From Thermophilibacter provencensis (GTDB lineage: Bacteria; Actinomycetota; Coriobacteriia; Coriobacteriales; Atopobiaceae): a stretch of DNA of 64,000 nt. Numbering within the stretch: position 1 is the stretch's first letter; each line of letters begins with the position of its first letter. A program made the position numbers and the translations under genes. Location: NCBI RefSeq assembly GCF_900128445.1, contig NZ_LT671417.1, positions 1,226,769 through 1,290,768 of the forward strand. Direction: 5' to 3'. Shown here piece after piece: positions 1 to 8,400 of this stretch. The notes under the pieces were generated by a model. That model was not told the origin of the DNA, searched no databases, and saw nothing but the letters and a program-made list of their open reading frames with translations.

Positions 1-3000
1 GAGCACGCCCGAACCGCCCGTGAGCCCCTCGACGCGGGCCACGCCGTCGGTCCCTCCCCCCACGCGCGAGAACACGATTCGCTCCTCGCTGACCTGGTCT
101 CCCGCGTGGCGCGTCGCCTCGAAGGCGAGCGCGTCCTCGTCGGGGTGCGCCGCGAAGAGGCCTCGCACGACCACTTCGAACGAGACCGCGCGGTCGGGCT
201 CGGCGTCGTTGCCGGCCATCACGCTGGCGATCCCCAGGTCGCCCGCGCTCCACGCGTTGGTGAAGGAGGCGAGCGCCTCCCCATCAGCCTCGACCGCTCC
301 CTCGCCGCCCGTTTGCAGGGAGAGGTAGCCGGAGCCCGAGTAGTCGTCCTCCCGCACGAGGTAGCGCGTCCCGGCGGGAAGCCCCTCGACCACGAGCTCC
401 TGGCCGCCAGCGAGCCTTGCCGAGAAGGACCCGCCCCCGTCGAGCGCGGCCGTCGCCGCGGAGTCGCCCACGCGATAGGTGACCTGGCCGGAGAGGGGCT
501 CCCCGTCCTCGTCCCTGAGCGTGACGGAGAAGGAGAAGCTCGCTCCCGCCGGCCCGCCGTCGACGTCCTTGCGAACGCGCAGAGACCCCGTCCTGACCCC
601 AAGGGGCACGACGAGCGCGCCGTTGTTCCCGAGGCTCGACACGAGGTGGACGCCCCCGGACTCGGGGGCCTCCACGGAGAGGCGCTCCACGTAGGGCGCG
701 CTCGCGGTGGCGTTGGGGTCCTTGCCCACGGACCCGAGGGCCTCCGCGGCGATGCGGCGCGGGGTCCCGGCGAGCGCGACGCACTGCCCGTCCCTGACGG
801 CAAAGTGCCTCGGGGCGTCCTCGTCGTCGACCGCCATCACATAGGGGGCGTACGCCCGCTCGACGCGTGCCGGGACCGTGTCGTCGGGGGAGGGGAAGCT
901 CGCCGAGTACACGGTCCTCTCGAAGTAGTACGTCCTGCCGGCCACGGGCATCGTGGTGAGCGGGACGTAGGCGTCGCCCCGGCGCTCGAACAGGGGCGTG
1001 TCCCTCGTGAAGGCGTAGTAGGGGTTGGCCTGGGACGCCCAGGCGCCTCCCGTCGCGCCCGCCTCGGCGGAGTCTCCCGACCCAGTGAACGCGCTCGCAT
1101 AGACGAGACGGCCCGCGAGCCCGTTGCTCGCTGGGCTCTCGCCGAGCGCGCCCTCGAGCTCCGCGTCGCTCACGACCTCGCCGGCCTCCATGCGCTTGAG
1201 CAGCGTCGAGAGGGCGGGCGTCGGCTCCACCTGGTAGGCGAGGCGGATCGGGGTGGTCTCGAGCGCGTGGTCGAGACTCATGGTGGCGGAGCCGTCCTCC
1301 CGCACGCTCACGTCTGCGCGCAGGGCGGGCACGGCCTCCACGGGGACGGAGAGCAGGAGCTCCTGGCGACCCGTCGCGAGGTCGGTCTCCACCATCACGA
1401 CGAAGTCGTACAGGGTGACGTCGCCGCCGTCGTACTGGCTTCGGTAGTTGCCGATATAGAAGTAGGTCTCGCAGACCGCGGCGGCACCCGCCGCCTGGGC
1501 GGCCTCGATGCGGGCGCGCACGCTCTCGGGGGCGCGATCCTTCCAGTCTCCGTCCGTCGCGGCGTCGACCTCCTCCTGCGTGGCGAAGGTGTACGAGCGG
1601 CCCTGCGAGGGGACCATCCCGTGCGCCCCGTTGACGTACCAGGAGGCGTGGTTGGAGAAGTCGTCATCGCTCGCATAGGAGAACTGCCCGTCGGCGAGGG
1701 CCTGGTAGAAGAGGTCGTATGTCTCGTTGCCCAGTCCGTAGCGCGCGTTCATGGCCTCCACGAGGTAGCTGAACTCGTGGGTGGCGTCGGGGTGGTAGGG
1801 GTCCTCCAGGCTGATCTTCACCGCCTGCGCGGCGAGCGCGCCGCTGAGCAGGTGAGAGCCGTAAACGATGCCGTCAACGCGCGCGACCCGCATGCCCGCG
1901 CCTACCCGGTCGGAGAGCTGGACGCGGCTGCCGCCCGGCATGTCCTCGTCCGGCCCTCCCGAGGCAGGAGCGGCGTACGAGATGCCGAGCGAGCGACCCA
2001 CCGCCGAGCCGAGCGCCCAGGTGAGCGCCCGGGCGCTGCGGGCGGGAAGGTAGTCGTCGACGGGGGAGAGCGCGAGCGGGTCACCTGCCGGGACCAGGCC
2101 GTCCTTTGTGGGGAGCGTCACGCTTGCGGCGACGAGCCCGCCCGCGCCCGAGCCAAAGAGGTCGAGCGTCACGCTCTGCTCGCCCGCGGCTGCCGCGTCC
2201 GCGTATGCCTGGGCCGCGCCCCTGAGGTTGTCGCGCAGGTCCTGGCCGGCGGCCGCCCCCGAGCCCGGCAGCTCGTGGGCCGCCTGCTCGAGCGGGGTCT
2301 CCAGCAGGTAGGCCGCCGTCTCGCTCGTGTCGAGGCCAACGGTGCAGAGGCTGAGCTCGCCTCCGGCGCCGCCCCAGGCATCGCTCACGCGGCCCGCCTC
2401 GTAGCGCATGGTGAGCAGCGTGGCGAGGAGCGCGTCGGTGCCGTAGCCGGTCTGCCGGCTCCCGGGGAGGGGCCCGAGAAACCCGGTGCCGTCCCCCTCG
2501 TAGGAGGGAGGGTCGAAGAGGCTCGTGCTCGCCATGGGCGGCGTCTCGATCCCCATGGCAACGAGGACCGGCTCGCGCGACCCGGAGCCCTGGTCCACGG
2601 CCGCGCCGACGAGCTCGTCCGCGGCGACGTGCACGGCCCGCTGCAGGTAGGATCCGCTGCCGAGCGCGGCGTTCTCGGTGCCCGAGCCGCTCGTCGAGGA
2701 GGCGACGACCTCAAGCGACCCGGGGGCGCCGCCCGTCCCCGGGGAGAAGCGCACGTAGTGTCCCTCTGCGTCGGGCTCGTAGACGTCAAGCGGCATGAGG
2801 GTGACGACGTCGGAGCTGTATCCGACCACGCCGACGCGCGTCGGGACGGGCGCCCCGTCGTTTTGCCCCATGAGGCGCGCGATGGAGGCGTTGAGCGCGT
2901 CGGCGAGGTAGGCCGCCTGGGGCCGCCCGCCGTAGGGCAGGTCGGAGAGGACGCGGTTCGTGCTCACGACGAAGATGACGTCATGGGCGGGACCGCCCTC

Positions 3001-3330
3001 CTCGCGAACGGAGACGGCTGAAGAGAGCGCAGAGAGTCCCACCACGAATCCGTGCTGCTCGTCCTCGAGCGTGACGTCGAGCCCGGCGTTGCGGGCCTCC
3101 TGGGAGCTCGCGTAGACGGACTTGTCGACCCAGATGCGTCCCGCCTGGTCGGTTGAGTAGCCCCCTTCGGATCCGTCCCCGAAGACCGAGGTCCACCGAG
3201 AGGAGGTGTCCGGGTCGACGACCTTAGAGACGGGCTGGCCCAGGGCGTGGCGGGGGCCGAGGCAAGCGAGGAGGGCTGCGAGCGCCACGCTGGCGAGAAG
3301 GGCTGCGGTGCGGCGGGGGTTGCGCGACAT
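1..3330 (-). CDS. VWA-domain surface adhesin / pilus-type protein, 3' end beyond window
   Basis: An open frame on the minus strand starts at ATG 3330 (MSRNPRRTAAL) and runs off the left edge, giving about 1110 codons without a stop. Residues 1-32 look like a signal peptide (Arg-rich start, then an Ala/Leu core). From about residue 115 there is a von Willebrand A-type stretch opening HDVIFVVSTN, where a classical MIDAS would read DxSxS, so metal binding may be lost. From about residue 915 comes a Cna-B/DUF5979-like beta domain (SLRVRKDVDGG ... GLPAGTRYLVRE ... FTN), and a second one begins before the edge. This order is typical of pilus-tip or wall-anchored adhesins of actinomycetes; an LPxTG anchor would lie beyond the window. 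No clear SD precedes 3330; an in-frame ATG at 3381 is an alternative. Adhesin role is inferred. Confidence 0.8.
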   Translation of the reverse strand, partial: MSRNPRRTAALLASVALAALLACLGPRHALGQPVSKVVDPDTSSRWTSVFGDGSEGGYSTDQAGRIWVDKSVYASSQEARNAGLDVTLEDEQHGFVVGLSALSSAVSVREEGGPAHDVIFVVSTNRVLSDLPYGGRPQAAYLADALNASIARLMGQNDGAPVPTRVGVVGYSSDVVTLMPLDVYEPDAEGHYVRFSPGTGGAPGSLEVVASSTSGSGTENAALGSGSYLQRAVHVAADELVGAAVDQGSGSREPVLVAMGIETPPMASTSLFDPPSYEGDGTGFLGPLPGSRQTGYGTDALLATLLTMRYEAGRVSDAWGGAGGELSLCTVGLDTSETAAYLLETPLEQAAHELPGSGAAAGQDLRDNLRGAAQAYADAAAAGEQSVTLDLFGSGAGGLVAASVTLPTKDGLVPAGDPLALSPVDDYLPARSARALTWALGSAVGRSLGISYAAPASGGPDEDMPGGSRVQLSDRVGAGMRVARVDGIVYGSHLLSGALAAQAVKISLEDPYHPDATHEFSYLVEAMNARYGLGNETYDLFYQALADGQFSYASDDDFSNHASWYVNGAHGMVPSQGRSYTFATQEEVDAATDGDWKDRAPESVRARIEAAQAAGAAAVCETYFYIGNYRSQYDGGDVTLYDFVVMVETDLATGRQELLLSVPVEAVPALRADVSVREDGSATMSLDHALETTPIRLAYQVEPTPALSTLLKRMEAGEVVSDAELEGALGESPASNGLAGRLVYASAFTGSGDSAEAGATGGAWASQANPYYAFTRDTPLFERRGDAYVPLTTMPVAGRTYYFERTVYSASFPSPDDTVPARVERAYAPYVMAVDDEDAPRHFAVRDGQCVALAGTPRRIAAEALGSVGKDPNATASAPYVERLSVEAPESGGVHLVSSLGNNGALVVPLGVRTGSLRVRKDVDGGPAGASFSFSVTLRDEDGEPLSGQVTYRVGDSAATAALDGGGSFSARLAGGQELVVEGLPAGTRYLVREDDYSGSGYLSLQTGGEGAVEADGEALASFTNAWSAGDLGIASVMAGNDAEPDRAVSFEVVVRGLFAAHPDEDALAFEATRHAGDQVSEERIVFSRVGGGTDGVARVEGLTGGSGVL

Positions 3331-3351
3331 GCGGGCTCGATTCTGTGGGAG

Positions 3352-3367
3352 GGGGCACAAATGCCCC
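3352..3367 (-). terminator. hairpin downstream of the kinase remnant
   Basis: GGGGCA-CAAA-TGCCCC forms a perfect 6-bp stem with a 4-nt loop. It lies between the end of the minus-strand kinase remnant and the start of the adhesin gene, so it may be the old terminator of the two-component operon. There is no long U run. Confidence 0.4.
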
Positions 3368-3456
3368 TTCTCTACCCGCATGGGATGTGGTTCATTCATG
3401 AGGAGGGAGACGGGCCCGCCGACGGTGCCGGCGGCTCGGCGGCTCGTCCGCGACCC

Positions 3457-3564
3457 CTAACCCCGGCGCGCCGGCAGGCGCACCTCGAAGACCGACCCCC
3501 TGCCCGGCGAGCTCTGCACGTCGATTGAGCCGCGGTGCAGCTCGATGATGCGCGCGGCGAGCGC
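3457..3564 (-). pseudogene. C-terminal remnant of a sensor histidine kinase
   Basis: Reading on the minus strand, the last 35 residues before the TAG at 3457-3459 (LAARIIELHRGSIDVQSS then PGRGSVFEVRLP) match the end of a HATPase_c domain, the G2-box region of histidine kinases. Upstream of about 3564 the similarity stops abruptly and the sequence becomes, on the other strand, a response-regulator domain. The catalytic core, the His phospho-acceptor and the sensor are absent, so this is a fragment with no kinase activity. It was probably the downstream gene of a regulator-kinase operon on the minus strand. Confidence 0.7.
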
Positions 3565-3864
3565 CGGCTCGAGGTGGGCCGCGTGGTGCTCGACGCCGAT
3601 GCGCTCGTGGTGGTGCGCGGCACCGAGGAGGTCTGCCTGCCGCCCAAGGAGTTCCGGCTGCTCCAGTTCCTCCTGCAGGGCCCGGGGCGCACCTACACGC
3701 GTATGCAGCTTCTTGACGAGATATGGGGCTGGGACACCGAGGGCGCCGAGCGCACCGTGGACGTGCACGTCAACCGCCTGCGCACGCGCTTCGCGGGCTG
3801 GGGGGAGCTCTCCATCGAGACGATCCGCGGCCTGGGGTACCGGGCCGTGGTGCCGGGGGAGTGA
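3535..3864 (+). pseudogene. OmpR-type DNA-binding domain of a response regulator, receiver missing
   Basis: The plus-strand frame (GTG 3535 to TGA 3864, 109 aa) carries a complete winged-helix Trans_reg_C domain: RRLEVGRVVLDADALVV, LPPKEFRLLQFLL, the recognition region TVDVHVNRLRTRF and the wing ETIRGLGYRAVVP. The CheY-like receiver domain that normally precedes it (about 120 residues) is absent. The first 9 codons overlap the kinase remnant in antisense, so the frame begins exactly at the rearrangement junction near 3562. It could still make a small unregulated DNA-binding protein, but no SD precedes GTG 3535; I treat it as a decayed gene. Confidence 0.7.
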
Positions 3865-3903
3865 GCCCCGCGGCCCGCCGCGCTTCTCGTCGGTCCAAGC
3901 TGC

Positions 3904-3909
3904 TACACT
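3904..3909 (+). promoter_or_regulatory. extended -10 element TGCTACACT before the riboswitch
   Basis: TACACT preceded by TGC (3901-3909) just upstream of the cobalamin-type leader. The same extended box occurs before comF at 36123-36131. No convincing -35 hexamer was seen. Confidence 0.45.
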
Positions 3910-4050
3910 GAGGTCCCCAACCGCATAGAGGGCACGGTTCGAAGAGCTGCTACGCCTAGTAGATGAAAAAAGGATTCCGGTTTGACTCCGGATCAGCACA
4001 CGGCTGTGTCGAGGAAGGCGACCGCGCGGGTCGTCGGTCCTGCCTTGCCC
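3910..4050 (+). promoter_or_regulatory. probable cobalamin riboswitch
   Basis: The leader of the DUF4430/ECF operon has cobalamin-riboswitch landmarks in order: GGTCCCC at about 3912, the core AAGGATTCCGGTTTGACTCC followed by GGATCAG and ACGGCTGTGT (about 3970-4012), and a B12-box-like GTCGTCGGTCCTGCC at 4030-4044. The core departs from the common CGCCACTGTG form (here ACACGGCTGTGT). A C-rich/G-rich hairpin (GCCCCCC-AA-GGGGGAG, about 4061-4076) covers the ribosome binding site of the next gene, which suggests translational control. The call rests on reading the motifs by eye; a covariance-model search would settle it. Confidence 0.7.
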
Positions 4051-4086
4051 TCACGACGCCCCCCAAGGGGGAGAGAGCGAGGCATC

Positions 4087-4560
4087 ATGTCCAAGAAGAA
4101 CAGCACTGTCGAGAAGAACCTGCTCACGCGCCTCGGCGCCGCCTTCGCGGCGCTCGTGCTTGCCGTGGGCCTGGCCGCGTGCGGCGCCGCGCCCGCCACG
4201 GACGGCTCCGCGGCCTCCGGCGCAGATGAGTCCCAGGAGCAGCAGGCAACCATCTCCGTCACCGTGGAGATTGACGCCACGGCTGGCGAGGGCGGGTCGA
4301 CCACCGCTGACGTCGACCTTCCCGAGGGAGCCACGGTCTACGACGCGCTGGTCGCAACCGGCGCCGACGTCAACGCCACCGACTCCGACTACGGCATGTA
4401 CGTCCAGGGCATCAACGGCCTCGCCGGAGGGGACTTCGGCGACATGAGCGGCTGGATGTTCGAGGTCAACGGTGAGATGGCCGAGGTCGGCTGCTCCCAG
4501 TACGAGCTCAAGGCCGGCGACGTGGTGACCTGGACCTACGTGACCGAGTTCACCGAGTAG
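4087..4560 (+). CDS. DUF4430-domain lipoprotein (transcobalamin-like)
   Basis: 157 aa from ATG 4087, preceded by GGGGGAGAGAG. The signal peptide ends in a lipobox, LAAC near residue 32, so the protein should be lipid-anchored on the outer face of the membrane. An Asp/Ser/Gln-rich linker follows. Residues about 55-157 form a DUF4430 domain, a fold shared with the C-terminal part of transcobalamin, with the usual motifs LPEGATVYDAL, GMYVQGINGL and SGWMFEVNGE. It is the first gene after the B12-type leader and sits 8 bp before ecfT, so it probably helps capture or present a corrinoid to the ECF transporter. That substrate is inferred from leader and context. Confidence 0.8.
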   Translation: MSKKNSTVEKNLLTRLGAAFAALVLAVGLAACGAAPATDGSAASGADESQEQQATISVTVEIDATAGEGGSTTADVDLPEGATVYDALVATGADVNATDSDYGMYVQGINGLAGGDFGDMSGWMFEVNGEMAEVGCSQYELKAGDVVTWTYVTEFTE

Positions 4561-4568
4561 CCCCTGCG

Positions 4569-5444
4569 ATGGCGCGTCCGCGCTCCACAGCCTTTGACGC
4601 CTGCCACGCGGCCGTCCCCGCGATGCTCTTTGCGGGGGTGGCCGCGCTCTCGATGCTGGCGGTCCATCCCGTCCTCGTGACGTTCTCGCTTTCGGGCGCG
4701 CTGGCCTTCTCGCTGGTCGCCCGAGGCGCGGCGGCCACGGTGCGCGGGCTCGCCTGGCAGCTGCCGCTGCTCGTGCTCGTGTGCCTGCTCAACCCGTTCT
4801 TCTCGGCCTCCGGGTCCACGCTGCTCCTCAAGGTGGGGCCTCGGAGCGTCTACCTGGAGAGCCTTGCGTACGGCGCCACGATGGGGGCCCTTCTGGTCGC
4901 GACGGTCCTGTGGTTCGAGGACGCCGCGGCGGTTCTCACGCAGGATCGCCTGCTCGCGCTCGCAGGTAGGCGCGCTCGCTCGGTGCCGCTCGTGGCGTCC
5001 ATGGCGGCCCAGCTCGTGCCGCAGATGCTGGGCAGGGCTCGCGCGGTGCGCGCGGCGGCGCGCGCCTGCACGGCGGCGGGCCCGCGCCCGCCCGCGCGCG
5101 ACGAGCTGCTCCGCACGTCGACGATGCTGCTCTCCTGGTCGCTCGAGGACTCCCTCGAGCGGGCTGACGCCATGCGGGCGCGGGGCTGGGAGTCCGGCAG
5201 CCCGCGGACGCGCTACCGGCCCGAGCGGTTCCGCGCGCGCGATGCCGTGGCGGCAGCAGGGATCGCGGCCCTTCTCGCCCTGGGCGCGGCGGGCGCGTGG
5301 GCGGCCTGCTCCTCCTGGGAGTTCTACCCGAGGATGTCCGGGCTCGCTCCCTGGTGGTGCTACCTGCCGTTTGCCCTGCTCGCCCTGCTGCCCGCCGTCG
5401 CGGAGCTCGCGGCGAGGTGGGCCGAGCGAGGGGATGCGGGATGA
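4569..5444 (+). CDS. ecfT: ECF transporter transmembrane subunit EcfT
   Basis: 291 aa, ATG 4569. Several hydrophobic segments (around residues 15-45, 60-80, 220-245 and 255-280) flank the cytoplasmic coupling helices. The EcfT signature ARG pair is visible as AVRAAARACTAAG and RADAMRARGWESG (around residues 160-210), the motifs that contact the two ATPases. It transmits ATP hydrolysis to the substrate-binding S component in the membrane. The stop overlaps the start of the ATPase gene (ATGA). Together with the DUF4430 lipoprotein it is probably under the riboswitch. Confidence 0.88.
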   Translation: MARPRSTAFDACHAAVPAMLFAGVAALSMLAVHPVLVTFSLSGALAFSLVARGAAATVRGLAWQLPLLVLVCLLNPFFSASGSTLLLKVGPRSVYLESLAYGATMGALLVATVLWFEDAAAVLTQDRLLALAGRRARSVPLVASMAAQLVPQMLGRARAVRAAARACTAAGPRPPARDELLRTSTMLLSWSLEDSLERADAMRARGWESGSPRTRYRPERFRARDAVAAAGIAALLALGAAGAWAACSSWEFYPRMSGLAPWWCYLPFALLALLPAVAELAARWAERGDAG

Positions 5445-6940
5445 GCGCGCTCGAGTTCCGCGACGTGACGTTCTCGTACCCCGGCGGCGCGGACGTCCTG
5501 CGCGGCATCTCCCTCGATGTGCCCGAGGGCGCCTTTGCCCTGCTCGTGGGCGCAACGGGGTCAGGAAAGTCCACGATGCTGCGTCTCGTCAAGCCTGAGA
5601 TCGCCCCTGCCGGCGAGCTCTCCGGCGCGGTGCGCGCCTTCGGGGAGGACGTGCGCTCGCTGGGGCCGCTCGCCTCCGCGCGCGCCGTGGGCTACGTCTT
5701 CCAGAGCCCGGACGCGCAGGTCGTCTGCGAGACCGTCTGGCACGAGATGGCCTTCGGCCTGGAGAACCTCGGAGTCCCGGAGCCGGAGACGCGCCGGCGC
5801 GTGGCGGAGACATGCTCGTTCTTTGGCATGGGGCCGTGGTTCCGCGAGCGCACGGCGGAGCTCTCTGGCGGGCAGCGCCAGCTTCTCGCCCTCGCTTCGA
5901 CGCTCGCCATGCGGCCGCGCCTGCTTCTGCTTGACGAGCCTACGAGCATGCTCGACCCCCTTGCCGAGAAGGACTTCCTCGCGATGCTCTTCCGCGTGAA
6001 CCGCGAGCTGGGCGTCACCGTGGTGGTGGCCACCCACGCGCCCGAGGCGATGCTTGACTACGCGACGTGCGCGTTCGAGCTCGCGGAGGGGCGCGTGCGG
6101 GAGGTCCCGCTGGAGGAGGTGGCTCGTCCCGAGCCGCTGCGCGCCGCCCAACGTCAAGCCCGCCCACGGGGTCCTGGCGCTCCCGGCGCAGGGTGCGGGG
6201 CAGGGAGCGCCAAAAGCCCGCGGGCAGATTCGCTGCAAGGGGGATGCGCGCCCGACGGGCCCTCGGGAGGGCGCTTCGAAGAGAGGGGCCTGATCGTCGC
6301 AGACGACCTCTGGTTCCGCTATGACCGCGACGGACGGTGGGTCCTGCGCGAGCTGGACCTCGATCTGGGCGCGGGCGAGGTTCGTGCCGTGGTGGGCGCC
6401 AACGGGTGCGGCAAGTCGACGCTGCTTGCGGCGATGGCGGGGGTCGTGCGCCCTCGGCGGGGGCGGGTGCGCAACGCCGCCGCGACGAGCCAGGCGCTGC
6501 TGCCGCAAAGCCCCAAGGCGCTCCTCTCCCGCGAGACGGTGCGCGACGAGCTCATGGAGTGGTCGCACGCTGGCGGGTATGGCGCGCGGGAGGTGGGGGC
6601 GTCCCTCGCCGAGCTCGGTCTCGACGCTGCCGCCGACCGGCATCCCTACGACCTCTCCGGAGGCCAGCAGCAGCTGCTGGCGCTCGAGAAGCTGCTGCTC
6701 GTGCGCCCGCGCCTGCTGCTGCTCGACGAGCCGACCAAGGGGCTCGACCGCTCGGCGCGCGAGCGGGTGGCCGCCCGCGTGGCCCGGGCGCGCAACGAGG
6801 GCGCCACGGTCCTTCTCGCCACGCACGACATGGCCTTCGTGCGCGCCGTGGCGGACCGCGTCTCCCTCATGTTTGACGGCGGCATCGCCGTGACCGAACC
6901 CACCGAGGAGTTCTTCAAAAACTCCTGGCTGTATCGCTGA
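5441..6940 (+). CDS. ECF transporter ATPase with two fused ABC domains
   Basis: 499 aa from ATG 5441, overlapping the ecfT stop. Two complete ATP-binding cassettes lie in one chain. The first (residues about 1-215) has Walker A GATGSGKST, signature LSGGQRQ and Walker B LLLLDEP. The second (about 285-490) has Walker A GANGCGKST, signature LSGGQQQ and Walker B LLLLDEP. They are joined by a poorly conserved Gly/Pro/Arg-rich linker of about 60 residues. This replaces the usual EcfA1/EcfA2 pair. It acts at the cytoplasmic face with EcfT. A longer frame from 5297 exists, but the internal ATG fits the domain boundary and the translational coupling. Confidence 0.9.
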   Translation: MSALEFRDVTFSYPGGADVLRGISLDVPEGAFALLVGATGSGKSTMLRLVKPEIAPAGELSGAVRAFGEDVRSLGPLASARAVGYVFQSPDAQVVCETVWHEMAFGLENLGVPEPETRRRVAETCSFFGMGPWFRERTAELSGGQRQLLALASTLAMRPRLLLLDEPTSMLDPLAEKDFLAMLFRVNRELGVTVVVATHAPEAMLDYATCAFELAEGRVREVPLEEVARPEPLRAAQRQARPRGPGAPGAGCGAGSAKSPRADSLQGGCAPDGPSGGRFEERGLIVADDLWFRYDRDGRWVLRELDLDLGAGEVRAVVGANGCGKSTLLAAMAGVVRPRRGRVRNAAATSQALLPQSPKALLSRETVRDELMEWSHAGGYGAREVGASLAELGLDAAADRHPYDLSGGQQQLLALEKLLLVRPRLLLLDEPTKGLDRSARERVAARVARARNEGATVLLATHDMAFVRAVADRVSLMFDGGIAVTEPTEEFFKNSWLYR

Positions 6941-6954
6941 ATGCTCGGCTCGCC

Positions 6955-7392
6955 CTAGAACAGCAGGAACGGGTCGCTCTCCACGAGGTCGTCCTCGTCG
7001 ATGTCCTCGAAGGAGACGTCGTCGTGGTCGCCGTCGTGCTCGTGGTCGTGCTCGTCGTCGCCCCAGGCATAGGCGTTCGCGAAGTCGCTCTCCTCGTCCA
7101 CGACGGGCAGCGCGCTCGTGACGCTGCACAGTCCGTCCATCGCCGGTACGATCTTCTGCCACTGGCAGATCACGGGCTCCGTCGGCGCCGCCTCGAGCTC
7201 CGCGAGGGAGTCGAGATAGATCTCGTGCGCCCCGTCGAGCAGGTCGGAGTTCTTGCGGACCTCGTGGAAGTGCGTGGCGAACTTCTCCATAGCCTCGTCG
7301 GCGCTCGCTGCCTCGACGACGCAGGGCATGAGGCAGTAGTTGTCCTTGCTGTCGGCGTCGTCGTTGTAGCTGAAGTTCCCGATGTACAGCAT
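6955..7392 (-). CDS. small acidic hypothetical protein with His/Asp-rich tail
   Basis: 145 aa from ATG 7392, with a strong SD (GAGGAGGCACC) upstream on the minus strand. It opens MLYIGNFSYNDD and has a soluble alpha/beta composition to about residue 100. The tail is very acidic and contains an EHDHEHDGDHDD run before ending FLLF. I recognise no family. The tail could bind divalent metal; that is inference from composition. It is convergent with the ECF ATPase gene (14-bp gap, no room for a separate terminator) and divergent from the S-component gene, so it interrupts the transport locus on the opposite strand. Confidence 0.75.
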   Translation of the reverse strand: MLYIGNFSYNDDADSKDNYCLMPCVVEAASADEAMEKFATHFHEVRKNSDLLDGAHEIYLDSLAELEAAPTEPVICQWQKIVPAMDGLCSVTSALPVVDEESDFANAYAWGDDEHDHEHDGDHDDVSFEDIDEDDLVESDPFLLF

Positions 7393-7449
7393 GGTGCCTC
7401 CTCGCTCGCGGGCGCCCTCCCGGCGGGTGCCTATGGCACACTGATACCC

Positions 7450-8160
7450 ATGATGGAAGGAAAGCAGACAGCCACGCCCGCCCACCGGCTCCCTGCGGTC
7501 GCCGAGGCGCTCGCCCTCGCGGCCGTCCCCGCGACGCTCGTCGCCCTCGCCGCGGCGGGGGTGCGCGCGACGGCCGGTCTCACCCTTCTCGTCGCGCTCG
7601 CCGCCCTCGCCGTCGCCCTTGCTGGCTTTGAGGCATCGCGTCCGCCGCTGCGCCAGCTCATGCCCACGGCGGTCCTCGCCGCGCTCGCCGCTGCGGGACG
7701 CGTGCTCTTTGCCCCGCTTCCCGACGTCAAGCCCGTCTCGGCCGTCGCCATCGTGGCCGGGGCCGCGCTCGGTCGCAGGAGCGGCTTTGTGGTCGGCGCG
7801 CTCGCCGCGCTGCTCTCCAACTTCTTCTTCGGACAGGGCCCGTGGACGCCCTGGCAGATGTATGCGTGGGGCCTCGTTGGCTACATCGGGGGCGTCCTCG
7901 GCGAGAGGGGCCTGCTCGCGCACGATGCCGTGCTGTACGGCTGGGGCCTTCTCTCGGGACTGGTCTATGGCCTCATCCTGAACGGATATCACGTGCTTGG
8001 CTACGTCCAGCCCCTCACCTGGCCGGCAGCGCTCGCGGCCTGCGTGGCCAGCCTGCCGCTCGACGTCACGCACGGCGTGGCGACGGTCGCGTTTCTCGCT
8101 GCGATCTGGCTGCCGTGGGGGAGGGCGATCCGCCGCGTGGTGGCGAAGTACGACCTCTGA
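7450..8160 (+). CDS. ECF transporter S component (substrate-binding membrane subunit)
   Basis: 236 aa, ATG 7450 (or 7453; no SD is visible, so it may be leaderless). Six hydrophobic segments are apparent. The central stretch LSNFFFGQGPWTPWQMYAWG followed by LVGYIGG is the hallmark of ECF S subunits, which bind the vitamin in the membrane and dock on EcfT. Closest by style to cobalamin- or riboflavin-type S components. The nearby B12-type leader and DUF4430 gene favour a corrinoid, but this gene has its own upstream region and the substrate is not proven. It forms a working transporter with the EcfT and double ATPase encoded about 500 bp upstream. Confidence 0.82.
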   Translation: MMEGKQTATPAHRLPAVAEALALAAVPATLVALAAAGVRATAGLTLLVALAALAVALAGFEASRPPLRQLMPTAVLAALAAAGRVLFAPLPDVKPVSAVAIVAGAALGRRSGFVVGALAALLSNFFFGQGPWTPWQMYAWGLVGYIGGVLGERGLLAHDAVLYGWGLLSGLVYGLILNGYHVLGYVQPLTWPAALAACVASLPLDVTHGVATVAFLAAIWLPWGRAIRRVVAKYDL

Positions 8161-8291
8161 CGGCCCGGCGTTCTTCTCGCCCATCGTTGCCCCGCGCGAT
8201 CCCGGCGAGCATGCCTCCGCGCACGGAGTCGCGACCTTGGCGTGAAGAGCCGTGCGCAGAGGCGTGCTCGCGCCAAGTGGGATCGCGCCCC

Positions 8292-8320
8292 TTTACAACT
8301 CACGCCGTCTCCGCTATCGT
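8292..8320 (+). promoter_or_regulatory. promoter of yebC
   Basis: TTTACA (8292-8297), a 17-bp spacer and TATCGT (8315-8320) lie about 80 bp before the yebC start. It is one of the few good -35/-10 pairs in the window. Confidence 0.55.
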
Positions 8321-8400
8321 AGGCACGTTTCATGCCGTGAATCATCGTCGAGGGCTTCGCGCGCGGGGGCAGCCGCCTGCGGGGCAAGAAGGAGATGCAC

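Noticed and set aside
106-3021. 971-codon open frame on the plus strand
   Set aside because: It is the antisense of the adhesin gene. The frame is open because of high GC; it lacks recognisable domains and is Arg/Gly/Val-rich throughout.
3982-4086. N-terminal extension of the DUF4430 lipoprotein
   Set aside because: The frame is open from 3982, but it runs through the riboswitch. The ATG at 4087 has an SD and starts the signal peptide.
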